DNA from: Desulfosoma sp.
GTDB taxonomy: Bacteria > Desulfobacterota > Syntrophobacteria > Syntrophobacterales > DSM-9756
Assembly: GCA_037481875.1 (NCBI GenBank)
Contig: JBBFKY010000011.1
Location: 56,990 to 120,989, forward strand
Reading direction: 5' to 3'
Length of the DNA: 64,000 nt
A program made the translations under genes and the position numbers. The notes under the pieces are model-generated. The model was not told the DNA's origin, searched no databases, and worked only from the letters and a program-made list of their open reading frames with translations. This document shows positions 44,293 to 52,247 of the stretch, piece after piece (the first letter of the stretch is position 1; every line of letters starts with the position of its first letter).

Positions 44293-45426
44293 GTGGAAAA
44301 GGAGCGAGCCGCTTTGAGTCGAGGGGAGCTTTTCCGCAATGGATTGGAGTCCAGTTCTACGCGGCCGCCGCTGGGATGGGTCTGCACGTATACCCCCGAA
44401 GAACTTCTGCTGGCTGCCGGATTCACTCCGGTGCGTCTTCCCTGTTCATCATCACACCCTTCTCTGGAAACCCCGCTTCCTGCCAATCTGTGTGGATATG
44501 TTCGCGGACTGCTGGGGACTGCTCTGGGAGGCCTGGGACCTGATCTGGTGGGAGTGGTTTTTGCCATGTCTTGTGACGCCATGAGGCGGCTGGCGGATGC
44601 CTGGTCCTTTTGTTTTCCCAATCATTTCGTTTACCGTTTGGATGTTCCCCGCCGCTGGGATCCAGACGCCGAGGAGTTCTTTTATCAGCAGCTGAGCCGG
44701 CTGCGTGAAGCTCTTGGAGTTTTTGGAGGACATGCCATTTCCGATGCCGATCTGGAAGCGGCCATCGCCTTGGTCAACGAGACCCGACGGCTTCTTCAAG
44801 CTATTTCCTTCATGCGTTTCAAGGCCACGGCCCCGGTGACCGGCGCGCAGGTCCTTGAAATCACCCAAAAGGCCCAGGAAATGGACAAGGAGAGATTCAA
44901 CGAGGAAGCCCGCCGCTTTTTGGAGCTGCACCGCAATGGTTCTTCGTTTTCATGTAAGGCAAACCGGTTTCCTGTTGTTCTCGGCGGTGGCACGCTTGCC
45001 GGAGCCTGCGAGCTGGCGGCCATAGCGGAGGAATGCGGCCTGTTCTTGGCAGCTGCCCATGTGTGTACAGGTTCCCGCGCCTATGAAGGCTTGGTCGAAT
45101 CGGATTCCGAACCCCTGAGAGCTTTGGCCCGCCGATATTTGAAGCGTCCCGGGTGTGCCCGCATGCAGGGAGCGGCGTCTCGAGTCCGGCGTCTCATGGA
45201 CTTGGCTAAGGGATGTGGGGCTGTGGGAGTTGTGTTTCAAAGCCTGAAGTTTTGTGACCCGGTGCAAAGTGATCTGCCTTGGCTCCGCCGAGCTTGTCGA
45301 GAGCACAACCTGCCACTGCTGCAGTTGGAGCGTGACGGCTCGGTGACGGACAGCGGGCAACTGAAAACGAGATTGCAAGCTTTCGCAGAGCTTCTGGCCG
45401 CTCGGCCTGAGGAGCAGAGGTCATGA
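44293..45426 (+). CDS. 2-hydroxyacyl-CoA dehydratase D-component family protein
   Basis: This 377-residue protein resembles the alpha/beta subunits of 2-hydroxyacyl-CoA dehydratases and benzoyl-CoA reductases (HgdA/B, BcrB/C). Shared Cys-bearing segments are WVCTYTPEELLLAAGF, FAMSCDAMRRLAD and VFQSLKFCDP, the three Cys that hold a [4Fe-4S] cluster in this family. Such enzymes act on thioesters or, in the double-cubane proteins, on small molecules, using electrons from an ATP-driven activator. The start is GTG with no strong ribosome site. The stop overlaps the next gene (ATGA), which carries the partner and the activator. Substrate unknown. Confidence 0.85.
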   Translation: MEKERAALSRGELFRNGLESSSTRPPLGWVCTYTPEELLLAAGFTPVRLPCSSSHPSLETPLPANLCGYVRGLLGTALGGLGPDLVGVVFAMSCDAMRRLADAWSFCFPNHFVYRLDVPRRWDPDAEEFFYQQLSRLREALGVFGGHAISDADLEAAIALVNETRRLLQAISFMRFKATAPVTGAQVLEITQKAQEMDKERFNEEARRFLELHRNGSSFSCKANRFPVVLGGGTLAGACELAAIAEECGLFLAAAHVCTGSRAYEGLVESDSEPLRALARRYLKRPGCARMQGAASRVRRLMDLAKGCGAVGVVFQSLKFCDPVQSDLPWLRRACREHNLPLLQLERDGSVTDSGQLKTRLQAFAELLAARPEEQRS

Positions 45427-47471
45427 ATCCTACGTGGCGTCGTCTTCGTGCCCGTATGCTGACCAAAGCCTGGATACTTGAAACCCGCCTGAACAGGTTT
45501 CAAGAACATCCCTTAACCCTGCCTTTTAAAGAAAAAACGGCACGTGTCCTTTTGGATGCCTATGGAAACCGCCGCGTATCCATCCTTTCGGGGTTTCTGG
45601 TTCCGGCTGAATTGTTGCACGCCTACGAGACAGCCCCCATGTTCACTGAAAATCTGGGGGCGATCCTGGCCGGGGCGGGCTATGGAGGCCGCTGCCTGCA
45701 AACGGCGGAAATGCATGGCTACAGCCCGGATGTGTGCTCTTTTCATCGGGCGACTCTGGGAGGCGTTCTGGCCGGGTATCTTCCCCGATTCCAATTGGTG
45801 GTGGCTACTTCCCACGTCTGTGACGGCCAAAGCAAGACCCTGGAAGAAATCGCCAGGTTATTGGAAGCCGAGTTTTTCCTCCTTGACGTGCCTCAGGAAA
45901 ACACGCCCGAAGCCGTGCATTACTTAGCGGAGCAGCTGCGCCGATTGGAAGCTGTTCTTCAAGATCTCACGGGCATGCAGCTGGATGCTGAGCGATGGCG
46001 TAAGATTTTCGCCTGGAGCCATGAGACCAGAGAGATGCAGCTTCGGCTGCAACAGATCCGACGAAGGCGACCTTGTCCCCTTTATGGCCGCGAAGCTTTC
46101 ATCCTCAATTTTCTCACCATGCAATTAATGGGAACCAGGTTTTTGCGGGATGCTTATCGTCGGTTGCTGCACACGTTGGAATCCGGAAAATGGACACCGC
46201 CGGACGGGGAGCGCTTTCGCATCGTTTGGCTCTTAGCTTACCCGTTTTTCAAAGACAGTTTTGTTCCTTTCATGGAAAAGGAACTGGGAATGCGGGCTGT
46301 GGCGGAAGAATTGGGGTTCGTCTTCGAACCTTTTTTGGATGGAGCCGATCCCCATAAAAGCCTGGCCCAAAAGATGCTCTCCAACCCTAACCTTGGCCCC
46401 ATAGAAAACCGAATTCGCCTGGTGGAAAGCCTCGTTAGGGAATATGAACCCGACGGGGTTGTGCACTTTTCGCATTGGGGATGCCGTCAGGGTTGCGGCG
46501 GTGTGAGTATGATCGCCGACGCGCTGGCTCGGCTCGGGGTTCCTTTTTTGGAGCTGCATGGGGACTGTGTAGATGATCGCAACGACGCGCCGGGCGCTGT
46601 TCGAACGCGGCTGGAAGGGTTTGCAGAGGTCATGGGAAAACGCCGCGCTCAGGTATCCGTTAGACCTGTGGACGGTTTTTATTTGGGAATCGATGTGGGA
46701 TCTTTGACCGCAAAGGCCGTCGTCATCAACGGGTCCGGGGAAATCCAGTTTCATAAGGTGATCTATACCGGCGCCAGCTGCAAGAGAGCGGCCCGGCAGC
46801 TTTATGAAATGCTTCTGGAACACGCCGATTTGAAAGGAAAGATTCGTGCCTGTGTTGCCACCGGATATGGTCGATCGGTCATCGATTTTGCAGACGCCAC
46901 GGTTAGTGAAATAAGCTGCCATGCCCGAGGCATGGTGCACCAGATCAAGGAAGTGCGAACCATTATCGACATCGGAGGCCAAGACACCAAGGCCATTTCG
47001 GTGGATGAAGACGGAACCGTGCGTCAATTCTTGATGAACGACAAGTGCGCCGCCGGAACCGGTCGGTTTTTGGAAGTCATGGCCAGAGCCTTGGAAATAG
47101 ATCTTGAGGATCTGGGACCTTTAGCATGCAGGGCACGACGAAGCCTGACCATCTCTTCCACCTGTGCGGTCTTTGCCGAAAGTGAGGTGGTCTCGCTGAT
47201 TGCCGACGATACGCCTCCCGAAGAAATCGCTCGAGGTATCTGCGATAGCATTGCCGCTCGCACGGCCGCCATGGTCGCTCGAGTCGGTAAAAGAGAAAGG
47301 GTTGCCATGAGCGGAGGGGTTGCCAAGAACATCGGCATGGTTCGAGCCTTAGAACGGGCCCTGCAAACCAGTTTGGTGGTGCCGCCCGAACCTCAAATCA
47401 TTGGAGCTCTGGGCGCCGCTTTGCTGGCCCGCGACCGTTGCCTGGGCCTTTCCCTGAACCGGGCGGCATGA
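45423..47471 (+). CDS. fusion of a 2-hydroxyacyl-CoA dehydratase-type subunit with its ATPase activator (HgdB-HgdC type)
   Basis: The product is 682 residues. Residues 1-415 are a second D-component-like subunit, with RVSILSGFLVPAELLHAYE, ATSHVCDGQSKTLEEIA and HWGCRQGCGGVSM carrying the cluster Cys. Residues 418-682 are a complete BadF/BadG/BcrA/HgdC ATPase: YLGIDVGSLTAKAVVI phosphate loop, IDIGGQDTKAI, NDKCAAGTGRFLE and SSTCAVFAESEV (Cys of the dimer-bridging cluster) and MSGGVAKNIGM. In known systems the activator is a separate protein. With the 377-residue gene this gives a full two-subunit reductase plus electron pump in two ORFs. Alternatives are a dehydratase, a benzoyl-CoA-type reductase or a double-cubane reductase. 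Confidence 0.85.
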   Translation: MNPTWRRLRARMLTKAWILETRLNRFQEHPLTLPFKEKTARVLLDAYGNRRVSILSGFLVPAELLHAYETAPMFTENLGAILAGAGYGGRCLQTAEMHGYSPDVCSFHRATLGGVLAGYLPRFQLVVATSHVCDGQSKTLEEIARLLEAEFFLLDVPQENTPEAVHYLAEQLRRLEAVLQDLTGMQLDAERWRKIFAWSHETREMQLRLQQIRRRRPCPLYGREAFILNFLTMQLMGTRFLRDAYRRLLHTLESGKWTPPDGERFRIVWLLAYPFFKDSFVPFMEKELGMRAVAEELGFVFEPFLDGADPHKSLAQKMLSNPNLGPIENRIRLVESLVREYEPDGVVHFSHWGCRQGCGGVSMIADALARLGVPFLELHGDCVDDRNDAPGAVRTRLEGFAEVMGKRRAQVSVRPVDGFYLGIDVGSLTAKAVVINGSGEIQFHKVIYTGASCKRAARQLYEMLLEHADLKGKIRACVATGYGRSVIDFADATVSEISCHARGMVHQIKEVRTIIDIGGQDTKAISVDEDGTVRQFLMNDKCAAGTGRFLEVMARALEIDLEDLGPLACRARRSLTISSTCAVFAESEVVSLIADDTPPEEIARGICDSIAARTAAMVARVGKRERVAMSGGVAKNIGMVRALERALQTSLVVPPEPQIIGALGAALLARDRCLGLSLNRAA

Positions 47472-47963
47472 TGGACGAGCTCCGAGAAAGCACCTGAAAA
47501 CGCTTTCTTTTTGCTGTCCCGCTGCCTTTCCAGGGATGCGCCCTAGAAAGGGAAATTTCGACGAGGTCCATCATGCCTTCTTCAACTGAAAACACCCATA
47601 CGGGCGGCCCCATGTGCCCGCCCATCTAACCCACCCCTGCTTAGGACAGCCTCATAAGTTATGGGCCATGAGGAAACCTTGTAGGGGCGGACCCATGTGT
47701 CCGCCTACGACCACAAATCCGTAGGTGCGGACCCATGGTTTCGCCCCTCCGCACAACCGGGAACGCTTGCACGCTTTGTCCGTAAGCACGCTTTGTTCAG
47801 GCGGCACAGCCGTTTTTCAGGGGAAGATTTGGACAAACTCCAAGGAGCTCGTCCAAGAACCTAGAATGAGCCACTCCAACCCAAGACGTAGGGGCGAGGC
47901 GCCGCCTCGCCCCTACCTTGAAATTGGAAGAGCCCCTAGTATTTCGAGTTCTCGGTCAAATTT
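47472..47963. repeat. repeat-rich intergenic region
   Basis: No gene is seen in these 492 bases. It carries GGGCGG/CCGCCC palindromes (47602-47625), two GCGGACCCATG-type palindromes (47683-47705 and 47725-47748), a tight inverted pair (47829-47842 with 47844-47860) and the best copy of the roughly 70-base dispersed element (47844-47923, ending in a GGGGCGAGGC/GCCTCGCCCC hairpin). Confidence 0.7.
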
Positions 47964-49607
47964 CTACAACCCGCCCCCTGATTCCAATTCCAGGTTGATA
48001 TAGACCCTGCCGGTTTTCGGAGAGAAGATAGTGGGGGCTTTAAGCCGAAAATTGTCCCCGTTCAAAGTGAGGACATCTTTGGAAAAAGGAAAACGGGCCG
48101 TCCAGCCGTTTTCAAGAACTAGCACAGGATTTTCAGGATCCGAGCGATCGATGGACAGGGTCGCTCCATGTTCGGCGGCGACGGTTTCGGCCGACCGAAA
48201 AAGCCGTGCATCCACATCAGCCAAGGTGAATCCCAAAACGGAAGCCGATAGATAGGCCAGGTCTGTGTTTTCCACCGTTCCTGTCGGAACATTCAATCCA
48301 TAGTGATAGAAAAAGAGATCCTCGCCCGTATGCCCTCCCGTGGTCCAGCCGATATTGGCACGACGACTCATGATCGGAGCGATGGCATTGCTGAGGTATT
48401 TTCCTTGATAGTTTTGAATGGAAGCGATCTCTTCCATAGTCAGGTCGTCAATGCCCCAAAATCGGCTGAGAACACTTCGAATATGGGATTCGCTGCGATC
48501 CTTTTCGATCTTTTTGGCGATACCTTCCGCGGTCAATTTGGCCTTCTTAAGAGGGTCGACCACCGATTCAAAAGACATTTTGGAATAGGTACCGGTGGTC
48601 GAGGCATTCCCGATGCTCATGCCGCCATTTCCGTGATCGGAAAACACGAGGACCACTGTGTCACCGTGCTGCTTAGCAAAATCCAAAGCCACCTGAACGG
48701 CTCGATCAAAGGCCAAGAGTTCGGTCACAACACCAACGGGGTCGTTTCCATGAGAGGACCAATCCACTTGGCTGCCTTCCACGAACAGGAAAAAACCTTG
48801 GGGATTCTTGGAAAGGATCTGAATGGCTTTTTCTGTCATTTCGGCCAATGAGGGCTCTTGCGGAGCGAACTCGGCTCGATCCAGATCCCGCTGCATATCT
48901 TTCTGGGCAAAGAGACCCCAGACACGGTCTGCTCGGACGGCAAGCATTTCTTCACGCGTTTCCACAACGGTGACTCCCCGGTCTTTGAGCACTTGTAGCA
49001 GGTTTTCGCCGTCGGTACGTGTACCTCCCTGAGACAACGGGACCAAGAATTGCCTGCCTCCGCCGAAAACAACATCGATGTCTTGGTAAACCTGCTGTTC
49101 AGCGATTTCGTTGTAATGATCACGGTCAGGCCAATGCGCTGAAAAGGCAGCCGGAGTGGCGTGCTGTATGTTGGATGTAACCACGAGGCCTGTGGCTTTT
49201 CCCATGAGTTTGGCCCCTTCCAGGACCGTAGCCACGGGTTTGTATTGAAGTTCGTCGGAAACCGGATCTACACCCGGAATGGTCACCGAGCCGGGAAGAA
49301 CCGAAATGAACTTATCACAGCTCTTGTGTCCAGTGGCAAAGGCGGTGGCCGCCGGAGCTGAATCGGTGACCAGGGAATCCGCTCCGTAGGTTCGAACCAC
49401 ACCTGCATACATACTGTCGACGGCCAGGTTACGTATATCTTTCACCCAGCGAGTCAGCGTGATATGCGAGGCGCCTGTTCCGTCCGGGACCATTACAATA
49501 AGATTTTTGGCCGCATACGCCCCAAAGGGTGTCACGAGCAGATGCACCAACATGGCCGTGGCGGTGATGAATCTTTTTGGGAATTTGTTGAAAATTTGAG
49601 AGTTCAT
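47964..49607 (-). CDS. phoA: alkaline phosphatase (PhoA family)
   Basis: This 547-residue exported phosphomonoesterase has a signal peptide (about 1-32, ending PFGAYA), metal site MVPDGTGASHITL, nucleophile Ser83 in VTDSAPAATAFATGHKS, the IQHATPAAFSAHW block, SQVDWSSHGNDP and VFSDHGNGG, and a TTGGHTGEDLFFYHYG metal His. All catalytic parts are present. It hydrolyses phosphate esters in the periplasm. The ATG at 49607 has AGAAGG and GGAGG upstream; an earlier ATG (49631) is possible. No clear Pho box is visible before it, although the pst/pho regulon lies elsewhere in the window. Confidence 0.93.
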   Translation of the reverse strand: MNSQIFNKFPKRFITATAMLVHLLVTPFGAYAAKNLIVMVPDGTGASHITLTRWVKDIRNLAVDSMYAGVVRTYGADSLVTDSAPAATAFATGHKSCDKFISVLPGSVTIPGVDPVSDELQYKPVATVLEGAKLMGKATGLVVTSNIQHATPAAFSAHWPDRDHYNEIAEQQVYQDIDVVFGGGRQFLVPLSQGGTRTDGENLLQVLKDRGVTVVETREEMLAVRADRVWGLFAQKDMQRDLDRAEFAPQEPSLAEMTEKAIQILSKNPQGFFLFVEGSQVDWSSHGNDPVGVVTELLAFDRAVQVALDFAKQHGDTVVLVFSDHGNGGMSIGNASTTGTYSKMSFESVVDPLKKAKLTAEGIAKKIEKDRSESHIRSVLSRFWGIDDLTMEEIASIQNYQGKYLSNAIAPIMSRRANIGWTTGGHTGEDLFFYHYGLNVPTGTVENTDLAYLSASVLGFTLADVDARLFRSAETVAAEHGATLSIDRSDPENPVLVLENGWTARFPFSKDVLTLNGDNFRLKAPTIFSPKTGRVYINLELESGGGL

Positions 49608-49923
49608 GACCTTCTTTTGTCCTCCTTTCATTGAGATGTGGCCGTTGGACAAAACATTCCTGAATAAGTGGACAGTATGGGGTTGCAGCTTCTACCTGTT
49701 CAACGCAACATTTGGGTGGAGCGGGCATTTTAGCGACACAAAAGCCTTCGTAGATTCCACCTTTGGGGGTTTTGTACCAGATCCACTTTTGACCAGACTC
49801 GACACAAAGTGCTCGTGGGCGGAATGTTGCGATCTGACGTTTGCAATCGACTTGATTGCTGGATAGAGAGTTCAGTTTAGAGGCGACGTCCTTCTCGCTT
49901 TCTGTTTTAGCAAGAGATGCCAT
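49429..49923 (-). CDS. Cys-rich ORF running into phoA, doubtful
   Basis: This frame is 164 codons. The first 85 residues look protein-like, with Cys in VDCKRQ, ALCVESG, EGFCVAK, PPKCCVEQ, TPYCPLIQEC. The remaining part overlaps the start of phoA in another frame by 179 bases and looks like its shadow. The switch coincides with a repeat shared with 54.46 kb (see the repeat entry). I take it as a small Cys-rich gene whose original 3' end may have been replaced. No family is recognised. Confidence 0.35.
   Translation of the reverse strand: MASLAKTESEKDVASKLNSLSSNQVDCKRQIATFRPRALCVESGQKWIWYKTPKGGIYEGFCVAKMPAPPKCCVEQVEAATPYCPLIQECFVQRPHLNERRTKEGHELSNFQQIPKKIHHRHGHVGASARDTLWGVCGQKSYCNGPGRNRRLAYHADSLGERYT
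49619..49662 (+). repeat. direct repeat copy A (AGATGTGGCCGTTGGACAAA core)
   Basis: About 44 bases, TCCTTTCATTGAGATGTGGC and onward, match 54453-54497 with few mismatches, including an identical 22-base core starting AGATGTGGCC. This copy lies just upstream of phoA and overlaps its ribosome-site region. The other copy touches the end of the IS fragment. Confidence 0.7.
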
Positions 49924-49995
49924 GATGCTACTATGTACGTTGCAGGTGCCAGCCAGAGGCTGTATGAAACTTGGTAAGGACGATCCAATAATGTT

Positions 49996-50339
49996 TCAAT
50001 TATCGGTGTAGTCCAGATCCTGAGTCCACCCAGCGCCGGATTGTGTTGAACTAGTAGTGTATGCATCGAAATCACAGATGTCTGAAACCATTTTTCCACC
50101 AAGCATGGCGCATGTAAGATCCAAGGATAATGTGGATACGGCGGGAATGCAAGTTTTGTTGGATTCGTGCCATTCCCAACCTAAAGCGGTACAGGTTTCT
50201 CTGCTTCGAATACTGGATTGTATCTGACTTGTAAATCTTTGGTTAATTATGTTCTGCCATCTTTGTTTTTCGGCTGCCGTGCTTTCCGGCTTGGTCTGCT
50301 GGGCGGATGATAAAACCATCAAGGCGACAATAATAGATT
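49996..50339 (-). pseudogene. small secreted Cys protein, 5' end cut off by the IS1380-like element
   Basis: The frame reads IIVALMVLSSAQQ followed by about 95 residues with four Cys (RETCTAL, NKTCIPA, DLTCAML, SDICDF). The hydrophobic start is the core of a signal peptide, but a stop codon contributed by the IS end precedes it directly. A TTG or ATG inside the hydrophobic stretch is the only remaining start. Joining the bases on both sides of the IS restores a GTG start at 52101 and a basic N-region in frame. It is therefore read as an insertion-disrupted gene. Function unknown. Confidence 0.5.
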
Positions 50340-50457
50340 CTTAATCCGTGAGATTGCGTCTATACATAGAAGTATCATGTCGCATGTATCGTATTGAATG
50401 TCATTTGCTTTTGTACTATAGGGTCTCCTGTCACAATTTCACCCGGCAGGTGCCCTC

Positions 50458-51810
50458 ATGAAAAGAATCGAGATTGAACAATCTTTGAAGGCCTTCTCTA
50501 GCGGGCACTGGGGCCTGCTTCTTGTGGGCCATTTGATCAACCACAGTACGGACCTCTGCCAACGGTTGGAAAAGGAAGTTCCGGGACGGCCGGTGATCTC
50601 TCATGCGGATGTGGTCAAGACGTATGTGGGGCTTTTGTGTATGGGGAAGAGCGACTTTGAAGCCGCCGAGGGGGTTGTCGGCGATGACTGGTTCAAAGAG
50701 GCTCTGGACATCCAAAAGGTCCCATCGCAGGAAACCTTGCGACAGCGCTTCGACAAGCACGTGAGAGTTTTCGAACGTCTTGCCTGCGCCGCTAGCGTTC
50801 AACTGCTTGAGAAGACCCAGGTTCCCGTAACGGCTCTTTCCACAGGGGATGTGGCTTTGGACCTGGATGTTTTTTGCCTGGACAATTCCGACACAAAGAA
50901 AGAAGGGGTGTCGCGGACGTACCAGAACTATGAGGGATACGCGCCGATTGCGGCCTATCTCGGCCAGGAGGGATGGTGTCTGGGCATAGAGCTTCGCCCG
51001 GGGTCTCAGCATTCCCAGAACGGATTTGTGGGGTTTGTGCGCAAGATGCTGGGGCGTGCTCGTAAGGTTACCCAAAGGCCCCTGCTGGTGCGAACGGACT
51101 CGGCTCACGATGCTCTGGAAACGCTTGTGGAGCTTCGCCGACACCCTAAGGTGAACTTCATCATCCAATGGAATCCACGCGGGGCGGACCGCCTTTCTTG
51201 GCGTGATCGGGCCTTCAGGGAGGGCCGTGTGACGGAGCCCCGGCCCGGCAAGAAAGTAGCGATCCTCAGCACATGGGTGACACGACACTATGGAGGGAAT
51301 AGTTCTCGGTTTCGCCTGATGATCCGGGTCACCGAGAGCATCTCGGATGCCAAGGGGCATAGGCTGATCCAGCCCGATATCACGCTGGAGGGTTGGTGGA
51401 CGTCCCTTTCCATCGATGAGGATCAAGGAATTCGGTTGTATGAAAAGCGGGGTCTGAGTGAGCTGTTTCACGGTGTGATCAAGTCCGATCTGGACTTGGA
51501 GCGATTGCCCTCTGGAAAGTTTGCTCCCAAGGCTTTGGTGTTGACCTTGGGCGGACTGGCTGACAACATCTTGCGCATCCTGGGGCAAAACGCCCTCCTG
51601 GGCCATTTTCGCCCGCTCGAATCGAGCCAAGCGGCGTCGCCTAAAGACCGTGATCCAGGAACTGATCTCTCTGGCAGGGCGCGTCATCCGAAGCGGTCGT
51701 CGGCTGAAGCTCCAATTTGGTCGCTACTGTCCCGCCTTTCAAGCGTTTCGGAGCGCCTTTCTCAGATTTTGCCCAGGGTAAGGCAAAAGGCAGTCGCTGC
51801 AAGTTCATGA
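50458..51810 (+). pseudogene. IS1380-family transposase with a C-terminal frameshift
   Basis: The frame is 450 codons. Residues 1-380 match the IS1380 DDE transposase style: AFSSGHWGLLLVGHLINHS, ALSTGDVALDLDVFCLDNSDT with first-strand acidic residues, RTDSAHDALETL and NFIIQWNPRG. After about 51590 the frame turns into low-quality sequence. The +1 frame from 51602 to the TAA at 51778-51780 instead reads RRRLKTVIQELISLAGRVIR followed by SGRRLKLQFGRYCPAF, the expected conserved family end. So a single-base indel near 51585-51625 has shifted the last 55 residues. It may be inactive, or the base call may be wrong. Confidence 0.82.
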
Positions 51811-51884
51811 CTTCATGACTCAATGCCTTAATGACTCAATGTCTCATTTTTCACCTGGGTAAGGCAAAAGGGAGTCATTGCAAG
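51776..51884 (+). repeat. imperfect 28-base direct repeat at the transposase 3' end
   Basis: GGGTAAGGCAAAAGGCAGTC and the next 8 bases at 51776-51803 recur at 51857-51884 with four changes. Between them ATGACTCAATG occurs twice. The first copy contains the original transposase stop codon, so the tail seems to have been duplicated. Confidence 0.7.
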
Positions 51885-52085
51885 AGCCTGGATCTACTTT
51901 ATGTTCACGTTGAACGGGGGCGAGGTATGCCCGAAAACAGCTCAATGATCCCAGTCATGACCCCTTTTCTGCCACTGGAGAATCGATAATTCGAGCAATT
52001 GGCTGAAACAGGGCATTGTCGACGGCTCAAAACGCGGTCATCATGCCCACAGCTCAGTTCGCTCCACCACACCTCACGGATTCAG

Positions 52086-52247
52086 GTTTGATTTTTGGCA
52101 CGTAGCCTGTTGTTTTCCATTTTCCATTTTCCCAATAGAACAGGGGAAAAGAACGCCCTTGATTTTGGGTTTCCCAAAACGCGCCCAGGCCGCCCATGGA
52201 CGCGGGAATTCCACGGACGGCCTGGATTTTCCGCATGTCTGCGGGAA
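52086..52247. other. spacer between the IS right end and the GC-rich secreted gene
   Basis: It contains the putative lost start of the IS-disrupted gene (GTG at 52101, minus strand) and an ATTTTCC-rich stretch. An imperfect inverted repeat around 52185-52235 (GGCCGCCCATGGACGCG, ACGGACGGCC) could terminate the upstream minus-strand gene. Confidence 0.4.

Larger units (their letters stand above)
50340..52085 (+). mobile_element. IS1380-family-like insertion sequence, full length
   Basis: The element runs from CTTAATCCGTGAG (50340-50352) to the inverted CTCACGGATTCAG (52073-52085), 13-base terminal repeats with one mismatch, about 1,746 bases in all. The left end is confirmed by the second copy at 54452, which begins with the same bases. 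It encodes one transposase on the plus strand followed by about 275 noncoding bases. Four-base flanks are GATT and GTTT, so a perfect target duplication is not seen. It separates a small secreted-protein gene from its start. Confidence 0.8.
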
